Shown here: positions 5,812 through 10,847 of the stretch, piece by piece | Position numbering within the stretch: position 1 is the stretch's first letter | Layout of the letters: each line of letters opens with the position of its first letter | Source: DASWHK01 sp036398215 | GTDB taxonomy: Bacteria > Acidobacteriota > UBA890 | Length of the DNA: 10,847 bases | Direction of reading: 5' to 3' | Assembly: GCA_036398215.1 (NCBI GenBank) | Contig: DASWHK010000223.1 | Location: 1-10,847 of the forward strand | Position numbers and translations under genes: made by a program | The notes under the pieces: model-generated | What the model was told of the DNA's origin: nothing | Databases searched by the model: none | Seen by the model: the letters and a program-made list of their open reading frames with translations, nothing else

Positions 5812-7035
5812 TCATCCGCCGAGCTCTCGGTACAGATCGAGATACATCGCCGCCGTCGCGCGGATATCGTAGGCCGGCAACCGCCCCTTTCCCTCGCCGG
5901 CCAGCCGTCCGGCCAGCTCCCGATCCTCTCCCAGGCGCTCGACGGCGGCCGCCAGCGCCGCGTCGTCACCCGGCGGGAAGCGCAGGCACGAGGCCCCGTC
6001 GTCGAGCAGGCCGCGGGTCCCGGGGACGTCCGAGGCCACCACCGGGACGCCGAATAGAAAGGCGTCCAGCGCCGCCATGCCGGCCGCCTCCCACAGGCTC
6101 GGCAGCACGAACACGCTGGCGATGCCGAACCACGGCTCCGGCTCGGGGTCGAAGCCCGGCAGCAACAAGCGGTCGTCGACGCCGAGCCGCCGCGCGAGGG
6201 CTGCAGCCTCGGCGCGCAACGGACCGTCACCGACCCAGACGTGCCGGTAATCGGCGGGCAAGTGCGGCAACGCGCGCACCAGCGTAAGCGGGTCCTTCTC
6301 GGCGCTCATCGCCGCGACGGTGAGGCCGACGCGCCCCTCGGCGGAGATCTTCCAGGCGGCGCGCAGGCGCGCGACGCCGGCGGGATCGATGCGGCGCCGC
6401 AGGTCGATTGCCGTCGGGATCACATGAATGCGCTCGGCGGCAACGCCGGCCGCCACGAGGCTGTCGCGCACCGCCGGCGACACCGCGACGACATGGTCGG
6501 CGCGCCGGTAGAGCCACGGCCGCACGGGGCGGTCGAGATGACGCGTGATCACCACGCGCCGGCGCCACCCCGCGGCAAGCACCGCCACCGGCACTGTGTT
6601 GCCGGTGTGGGCGTGGTAGATGAGCGGCTCGCCCGCGCCCCGCCGCGGCAGACGCGCGAAGGCGTCCAGCGGGTTGGCGGCTTCCAACAAGGCAATCGGG
6701 ACGCGCGGGATGCTCCGGGAGCTCGCGAAGGTATCTGCCGAGATGTCGCCACCAGCGGGCGCGGCGGCGGCGCGCGAAGGCACCCGACCGCCGTCGGCGA
6801 GGCCATAGCGCTCGGCGGGATCACCCATCTCTTCGTCGGCGTCGATCCGGTCTCGATCGCTTGCCGCGCGCTCCGCGGTGCCGGCGAGCCCGGCGATCCG
6901 CGTCGCCAGCGGCGATCCGCGGCGCGCCACCACCGTCTGGCGCACACCCCGCCCCTGCAGCTCGCGGGCCAGCAGCAGCACCTGGTGCTCGCCTCCCCGC
7001 CAGTCGCGTTGTAGGTTCAGCGCCACGACATGCAT
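5812..7035 (-). CDS. GT4-family glycosyltransferase
   Basis: A 407-residue GT-B fold enzyme of family GT4, likely adding a sugar from a nucleotide donor to an envelope glycan or lipid acceptor at the inner membrane. N-terminal domain marks are the glycine loop WRGGEHQVLLLARELQGRG (12-30) and HAHTG (141-145). C-terminal domain marks are VWVGDGPLRAE (266-276) and SLWEAAGMAALDAFLFGVP (313-331). In that last block the usual E-x7-E reads E316-x7-D324, a known variant in part of GT4. Residues about 51-118 form an unusually long polar, Ala/Arg/Asp-rich segment where most relatives have a short linker. The ATG at 7035 shares one base with the TGA of the upstream GT2 gene (TGATG), so the two are translationally coupled. 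The exact sugar and acceptor cannot be read from sequence. Confidence 0.85.
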   Translation of the reverse strand: MHVVALNLQRDWRGGEHQVLLLARELQGRGVRQTVVARRGSPLATRIAGLAGTAERAASDRDRIDADEEMGDPAERYGLADGGRVPSRAAAAPAGGDISADTFASSRSIPRVPIALLEAANPLDAFARLPRRGAGEPLIYHAHTGNTVPVAVLAAGWRRRVVITRHLDRPVRPWLYRRADHVVAVSPAVRDSLVAAGVAAERIHVIPTAIDLRRRIDPAGVARLRAAWKISAEGRVGLTVAAMSAEKDPLTLVRALPHLPADYRHVWVGDGPLRAEAAALARRLGVDDRLLLPGFDPEPEPWFGIASVFVLPSLWEAAGMAALDAFLFGVPVVASDVPGTRGLLDDGASCLRFPPGDDAALAAAVERLGEDRELAGRLAGEGKGRLPAYDIRATAAMYLDLYRELGG

Positions 7036-7808
7036 CAGCGAGCGGCGTCGCGCAGCAGGCGCTGCAGGTAGCGGTAGCGCAGGTGGATGCTGTAGGCGGA
7101 GCGCGCCGCCATCGTCAGGCCGAGGCGGCCGTCGACGATGCCGCCCAGCAGGAAGAGCTCCGCGAACCACCTCCAGGCCGGCCGCAGCCAGAGGTTGGCG
7201 GGGCCGGCCCGCTTGCCGCTTGCCGCCAGGTCGCGGGCCCCCAGCTCGGCGTACTCCCGGATGCGCCGGTAGTGCTCGGCGGCGGAGCGGTAGCTGTGGT
7301 GGCGGATCTCGGCCCTCAAGCGCGTCAGCGGGCCACGCACCAGGACCGCCTCGTGCACGGCGCGGTCCTCGAAGTAGCCGCGCTCGGTGCGGAACAGCGC
7401 CATCTTCCAATCGGGCTGGAAGGAGCGGCGCAGCGTCCTCCCCTGATACACGGTCCGGCGGCGCAGTTGAAAGCCCGCCGCCTCGCAGTCGGGGAACCCG
7501 AGCGTCTCGAGCTCGTCCCACAGCTCGGCGCCGGCCACCTCGTCGGCGTCGATCATCAGCGTCCAGGGGGTCGCGGAGAGCGACAGCAGGTGGCGGCGGG
7601 CGGCGACGAACCCGTCCCACGGGCGCACGAAGACCTCGGCGCCCAGCCGGCGGGCGACCTCGGCGGTCCGGTCCTCGCTCTCGGCGTCGACCACGACCAT
7701 CCGCGCCACCCGCTCGCGCACTGCCCCCAGCGACGCCGGCAGGCGGTCTTCCTCGTTGCGGGTCAGCATGCAGAGGGTGATCGGCAAGGTCTGGACGGGC
7801 TCGGACAC
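7035..7808 (-). CDS. GT2-family glycosyltransferase, WaaE/KdtX-like
   Basis: A 257-residue GT-A fold glycosyltransferase resembling the WaaE/KdtX branch that transfers glucose or a related sugar onto lipopolysaccharide inner core. The start matches the family: ITLCMLTRNEEDRLPASL (10-27), then VVVDAESEDRT (38-48) and MIDADE (85-90), with D87-A-D89 as the metal-binding DxD. The C-terminal GGIVDGRLGL and a basic, aromatic tail (RYRYLQRLL) are typical and would touch the inner face of the membrane. The start codon is GTG at 7808, with a GGAG rather far upstream (12 bases); a start further downstream would remove the first beta strand and is less likely. It is the first gene of the GT2-GT4 unit and diverges from the exported RidA gene across 112 bases. 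Acceptor identity is inferred from family resemblance only. Confidence 0.87.
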   Translation of the reverse strand: MSEPVQTLPITLCMLTRNEEDRLPASLGAVRERVARMVVVDAESEDRTAEVARRLGAEVFVRPWDGFVAARRHLLSLSATPWTLMIDADEVAGAELWDELETLGFPDCEAAGFQLRRRTVYQGRTLRRSFQPDWKMALFRTERGYFEDRAVHEAVLVRGPLTRLRAEIRHHSYRSAAEHYRRIREYAELGARDLAASGKRAGPANLWLRPAWRWFAELFLLGGIVDGRLGLTMAARSAYSIHLRYRYLQRLLRDAAR

Positions 7809-7920
7809 GCCGGCAGCTTACTCCAAAGCGACGGGGCGAAAGCGACCGCTGGCGCCGTGCTAGCCTCGTGGCTTCTCGGGCCGGCGCCGCTGCGACCCGG
7901 CCAGGATCCAGGAGGATCGC
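7809..7920. promoter_or_regulatory. divergent region between GT2 and exported RidA genes
   Basis: A 112-base gap that should carry promoters in both directions. The plus-strand ribosome site AGGAGG (7910-7915) is near ideal, five bases before the ATG at 7921. TGCTAGCCT at 7858-7866 is a weak extended -10 candidate for that gene; no good -35 was found. Nothing clear was seen for the minus strand. Confidence 0.4.
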
Positions 7921-8382
7921 ATGCAACGCTTGCTTTCAGCCCTGTCGGTCGCCGCGCTCCTGTCGCTGGTCGCGGTCGCGGCAACCGGGATGCCGCAGGT
8001 CTCGGCGCCGGCGCAGTACCTGAACGACCCCGGCCGCACCGACAGCAACCCCTACAGCAACCTGGTGGTCGCCGGCGACACCGTGTACCTGGCCGGCGAC
8101 ATCGGCCTCGATCCGGCTACCGGTGCGCCGCCCGCTGACCTCGAGGCCGAGATCCGGCTGGTGATGGACAGGCTAAAGGCGCGCCTCGAGCGGGTCGGGA
8201 TGAGCATGGACGACCTGGTCGCCGTGCAGGTCTTCTGCCCCGACCTGACGCTCTACGGCCAGTTCAACGCCGTCTACCGGACCTACTTCACCGATCACTT
8301 CCCCGCCCGCGCCTTCGTCGGCTCCGGGCCGCTGCTGGGCGGCGGCCACTTCGAGATCCTGGGGACGGCGATCCGCCAGTAG
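7921..8382 (+). CDS. exported RidA/YjgF/UK114-family protein
   Basis: A 153-residue protein: a signal peptide followed by one RidA domain. Residues 1-29 have a basic start, a Leu/Ala/Val core and a V-S-A end, consistent with cleavage near Ala29 and a periplasmic location. The domain (about 31-153) keeps the features of active RidA: the early strand DTVYLAGDIGLDP (53-65) and, near the end, PARAFVGS (128-135) with Arg130 and HFEILGTAI (143-151) with Glu145. Arg130 and Glu145 are 15 residues apart, the same spacing as Arg105 and Glu120 of E. coli RidA. RidA hydrolyses reactive imines and enamines such as 2-aminoacrylate to keto acids plus ammonia. The start is fixed by AGGAGG at 7910-7915. A PLP-enzyme gene follows after 18 bases, so the two form an operon, but the predicted locations differ. 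Confidence 0.87.
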   Translation: MQRLLSALSVAALLSLVAVAATGMPQVSAPAQYLNDPGRTDSNPYSNLVVAGDTVYLAGDIGLDPATGAPPADLEAEIRLVMDRLKARLERVGMSMDDLVAVQVFCPDLTLYGQFNAVYRTYFTDHFPARAFVGSGPLLGGGHFEILGTAIRQ

Positions 8383-8400
8383 CCCGGCCGAGGTCGTTGC

Positions 8401-9519
8401 ATGGATTGGAAAGAAGCCCGGGCGCTGTTCCCGGCGGTCGGCAAGACCGTGTATCTGAACACCGCCGGCGGCGCGCCCCTGTCGCGGGGCTCGGCCGCCG
8501 CCGGCCTGCGTTACTACCAGCAGTCGCTCGACGACGGTGACGTCCACTGGGACGACTGGCTGGAGCAAGTCGAGGCGGTGCGGCGGAAGCTGGCGCGGTT
8601 CCTGGTGGCGCGGCCGCTGAACCTCGCCTTCACCGCCAACGCCTCCACCGGCCTCAACATCGCCGCCCACATGCTGCGCGGCACCGGCCGCGTGCTGACC
8701 GTCGCCGACGAGTTCCCCTCGGTCACCCTGCCCTTCCTGCAGCTCGGCTACGACGTCGACTTCGTGCCCACCGACCACGACGGCACCATCGGCATCGACG
8801 ACCTGGAAAGCGCCGACTCGCCGGACACCGGCGTGCTGGCGATCAGCTTCGTGCAGTACCGTTCGGGCTTCCGGGCCGACCTCGCGGCGCTCGGCGAGTA
8901 TTGCCGCGAGCGCGACATGGCGCTGGTCGTCGACGCCACGCAAGGATTCGGGGCCTTCCCGATCGACGTCAGCGCCAGCCACGTCGATTTCCTGTCGTTC
9001 TCGGGGTACAAGTGGGCGACCTGCGGCTACAGCATCGGCGCCCTGTACGTCGGCGGGCGTTTTCTAGAGCCCGCGAAGTTCCCGCTGGTCGGCTGGCGCA
9101 GCGCCCGCGAGCCCTATGCGCTGCGCAACGACGAGCTGGACCTCGCGGAATCTGCGGTGGCCCTCGAGCAGGGTCATCCGCCGTTCGCCGGTATCTTCGC
9201 GCTCGGCGCCTCGCTGGACCAGATCGAGAAGATCGGCATCGGCAAGATCGCCGGCCGCATCCTCGAGCTGACCCGCTACCTGCACGAGCGCCTCGACGGC
9301 GCCGGCATCTGGATCCTCTCGACGCGCGACGAAGCGCACCTTTCGGGGATCACCCTGGTGGCCGTCGACGAGCCCGCCGCCGTCGTCGCGGCGCTGAAGG
9401 AGCGCGGCATCATCGTCTCCGCCCGCGGCAACGGCATCCGGGTCTCGGTGCACTACTACAACGATCACGCCGACGTAGATCGTTTCGTCGAGGCGCTGGC
9501 CGAGCTGGCCGGCGCCTGA
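8401..9519 (+). CDS. class V aminotransferase-fold PLP enzyme (not a cysteine desulfurase)
   Basis: A 372-residue fold-type I PLP enzyme of the class V aminotransferase group (relatives include SufS, isopenicillin N epimerase and kynureninase). Key parts: YLNTAGGAPLS (18-28), a phosphate-binding TANASTGLN (78-86), VVDATQGFGAFPIDV (176-190) with the ring-pairing Asp178 and Gln181, and SFSGYKW (199-205) with the Schiff-base lysine Lys204. The late segment SARGNGIRVSVHYYNDHADVDRF lacks the R-x-G-H-H-C insert that gives cysteine desulfurases their catalytic Cys, so sulphur mobilisation is unlikely. Transamination, epimerisation or elimination on an unknown amino acid is possible. No signal peptide is seen, so it should be cytosolic. 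GAGG at 8389-8392 lies eight bases before the ATG. It is the second gene of the unit with exported RidA. Confidence 0.83.
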   Translation: MDWKEARALFPAVGKTVYLNTAGGAPLSRGSAAAGLRYYQQSLDDGDVHWDDWLEQVEAVRRKLARFLVARPLNLAFTANASTGLNIAAHMLRGTGRVLTVADEFPSVTLPFLQLGYDVDFVPTDHDGTIGIDDLESADSPDTGVLAISFVQYRSGFRADLAALGEYCRERDMALVVDATQGFGAFPIDVSASHVDFLSFSGYKWATCGYSIGALYVGGRFLEPAKFPLVGWRSAREPYALRNDELDLAESAVALEQGHPPFAGIFALGASLDQIEKIGIGKIAGRILELTRYLHERLDGAGIWILSTRDEAHLSGITLVAVDEPAAVVAALKERGIIVSARGNGIRVSVHYYNDHADVDRFVEALAELAGA

Positions 9520-9538
9520 ACGACCCGCAGGCCACGCC

Positions 9539-9552
9539 GGAGCGGACGCTCC
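9539..9552 (+). terminator. small hairpin after the PLP-enzyme gene
   Basis: GGAGC and GCTCC pair across a four-base loop, 19 bases after the stop codon. There is no T-run, so it is at best a weak or Rho-assisted 3' end. Confidence 0.25.
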
Positions 9553-9601
9553 CGTTCGTGTGGGAGACCTTCTCGCTCTGCTGAGTCCGAGCCAGAGAAG
9601 A

Positions 9602-9625
9602 GCCGCCGGCACGGGGCCGGACGGC
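9602..9625. terminator. candidate bidirectional hairpin between convergent genes
   Basis: GCCGCCGGC (9602-9610) pairs with GCCGG-A-CGGC (9616-9625), giving nine pairs with one bulged A and a five-base loop. It lies midway between the convergent PLP-enzyme and PQQ-propeller genes, as a shared 3' end would. Lack of a T-run on either side makes intrinsic termination uncertain. Confidence 0.4.
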
Positions 9626-9658
9626 AAGCAGCGTTACGAGGACCCGTGATAGTCGGGA

Positions 9659-10847
9659 TCACTCGTCGCTATCCCGCGCGGGCTTCGCAGCGCCGGCGCC
9701 GAATGCGAAAACGTGCTGGCGGCCGCGGATCACCATGACGCCGGGAACGATCGCCGGGGTCGCCAGGATCACCTCGCCGATCGAGTTGGTCGCCAGCAGC
9801 TCGCCCTCGGTGCCGGCGGCAAGCACGAAGACGTCGCCATCCTCGCTGGCGAAGTAGAGGCGCCCGTCGGCGGCCACCGGCGAGGCGCTGAAGCTGGCGC
9901 CTCGGCCGCCGAGTCGCAGGCGGTTGATCCGCTCGCCGGTCGCCAGCTCGTAGATCGTCAGGATGCCGTTGTCCATGCAAACGTACAGGAGGCCACGGTA
10001 GGCGATCGGGGTCACGACGTGCGGCCGGGCGTCGTTGCGCCAGACGATCGCGCCGGCCGATCCGGATGCGCCCGTGGTTCCGGCTGTGCCCGCAGGCTCT
10101 TCGCCGGCAGCGCCGGCGCCGGCCACCCTCCCGGCATCGTCGCCGGCACCGGCCACATCGATCTCCCCTCGGGCGCCCGGCCGCAGGGCATAGAACGGCG
10201 GCCGCATGTGGGCGCTGCCGCCGCCGAGCAGCAGCATGCCCTCGGCGACGATCGGCGTGGGGATCTTTACGTCGGCGCCGTCGGCCAGCCGCCAGAGCTC
10301 CTCGCCGGTGCGCGGATCGTAGGCGCGGTAGTGGTGCGTGCCGCTGACGACCAGCTCGGGACCCGCTGGCCCGGCGACGACCGCCGGAGTGCTCCACGAG
10401 GTGTCCTCGTCGCGCTCGGTCCGCCAGGCCTGCTCGCCGCTGGCGACGTCGAACGCGGCGACGTACGACTGGTTCTGGGCGTCCGCCTGCACGATCGCCA
10501 GCCCGTCGTGGATGATCGGCGAGCTGCCGTAGCCCCAGTGGGTATCGGGCGCCGGCGACCAGCCGCCGTCGAGAATGCCGAGGTCCCGCTGCCACAGCAG
10601 GTTCCCGTCGAGGTCGAGGGCGAACAGCCCCTCGGAGCCGAACGACACGACGAGGTGCTCGCCGTCGGTGGCCGGCGTCGGGTTGGCGAAGCTCGCCTTG
10701 ACGTGCCGGTCGGCGCGCGGCGGCCGCTCGGCGAGCGTCCGCTCCCAGCGTACCGCGCCGGTGGCGAGATCCAGGCAGACGACGCGCCAGGAGTGCACCG
10801 AGCCGTCGTTTGCCGAGGCCGAGGTGTCGGTTTGTCCGTGGACGAAC
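9659..10847 (-). CDS. PQQ-type beta-propeller repeat protein, N-terminus outside the window
   Basis: The frame stays open to the right edge, so the true start lies beyond it; the GTG at 10798 is internal. About 395 residues are visible. They contain repeated blade ends of the PQQ/BamB type: CLDLATGAVRWE, ALDLDGNLLWQ, AFDVASGEQAWR, AYDPRTGEELWR and IYELATGERINR, each followed by a new strand pair. The G-E-x-x-W core is the mark of PQQ_2/BamB-like propellers. Such proteins are usually periplasmic or outer-membrane associated and act as scaffolds, or bind PQQ in dehydrogenases; no dehydrogenase catalytic residues are visible here. One blade is interrupted by a Gly/Ala/Thr-rich low-complexity stretch of about 35 residues (roughly 10050-10160). 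The gene converges on the class V PLP gene. Function beyond a propeller scaffold is not assigned. Confidence 0.83.
   Translation of the reverse strand, partial: FVHGQTDTSASANDGSVHSWRVVCLDLATGAVRWERTLAERPPRADRHVKASFANPTPATDGEHLVVSFGSEGLFALDLDGNLLWQRDLGILDGGWSPAPDTHWGYGSSPIIHDGLAIVQADAQNQSYVAAFDVASGEQAWRTERDEDTSWSTPAVVAGPAGPELVVSGTHHYRAYDPRTGEELWRLADGADVKIPTPIVAEGMLLLGGGSAHMRPPFYALRPGARGEIDVAGAGDDAGRVAGAGAAGEEPAGTAGTTGASGSAGAIVWRNDARPHVVTPIAYRGLLYVCMDNGILTIYELATGERINRLRLGGRGASFSASPVAADGRLYFASEDGDVFVLAAGTEGELLATNSIGEVILATPAIVPGVMVIRGRQHVFAFGAGAAKPARDSDE

Noticed and set aside
5812..7926. A 704-codon frame suggesting a large fused glycosyltransferase.
   Set aside because: The N-terminal 297 codons are an out-of-frame shadow of the GT2 gene, which has conserved motifs in its own frame; the GT4 protein is complete from the ATG at 7035.
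6861..8138. A 425-codon plus-strand frame over GT2 and the start of the RidA gene.
   Set aside because: It overlaps two genes with clear motifs in other frames and shows no domain of its own.

Overview
The window reads as chromosomal DNA from a GC-rich Gram-negative bacterium. Evidence for an outer membrane includes a lipoprotein signal with a lipobox, exported enzymes, a type II secretion-like pseudopilin, and a glycosyltransferase resembling those that build lipopolysaccharide core. Two items point towards Acidobacteriota or a neighbouring phylum: an orphan MacB/FtsX-type permease start of the acidobacterial kind at the left edge, and a free-standing PD40 propeller of the sort usually attached to Ser/Thr kinases in that group. 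This placement is an inference from gene families only. I saw no rRNA, tRNA, CRISPR array, insertion sequence or phage gene.

Layout. Positions 1-71 (minus) hold the N-terminus of an ABC-transporter permease that runs off the left edge. It diverges from an exported PD40 propeller protein (214-1161, plus). An AT-rich, structured leader (about 1280-1432) precedes a GspG-like pseudopilin (1433-1858, plus). The pseudopilin converges on an L-lysine 6-aminotransferase gene, lat (1855-3183, minus), and their stop codons share one CTAG. A 502-base non-coding stretch separates lat from a divergent ProXp-ala/PrdX-type tRNA-editing deacylase (3686-4231, plus). Next is a minus-strand block: a lipoprotein-type metallophosphoesterase (4290-5645), a GT4 glycosyltransferase (5812-7035) and a GT2 glycosyltransferase (7035-7808). 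The last two overlap by one base. Divergent from them is a two-gene operon (7921-9519, plus): an exported RidA-family protein and a PLP-dependent class V aminotransferase-fold enzyme. The right edge holds a PQQ-type beta-propeller protein (9659 to the edge, minus) that is cut by the window.

How the genes fit together. The sure functional pairs are the two glycosyltransferases, which are translationally coupled and probably act in cell-envelope glycan assembly, and the RidA/PLP-enzyme pair. Cytoplasmic RidA destroys reactive enamines and imines made by PLP enzymes, but this RidA carries a signal peptide while its partner does not. Lat degrades or diverts lysine. The tRNA deacylase protects tRNA-Pro from mischarging. 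The remaining genes look like single transcription units. Orientation changes often, so this is ordinary housekeeping and accessory chromosome rather than one large gene cluster. I found no convincing new multi-gene defence or biosynthetic system. The most unusual points are the exported RidA beside a PLP enzyme, the tandem duplication at the metallophosphoesterase start, its hydrophobic insertion, and the structured leaders of the pseudopilin and lat.
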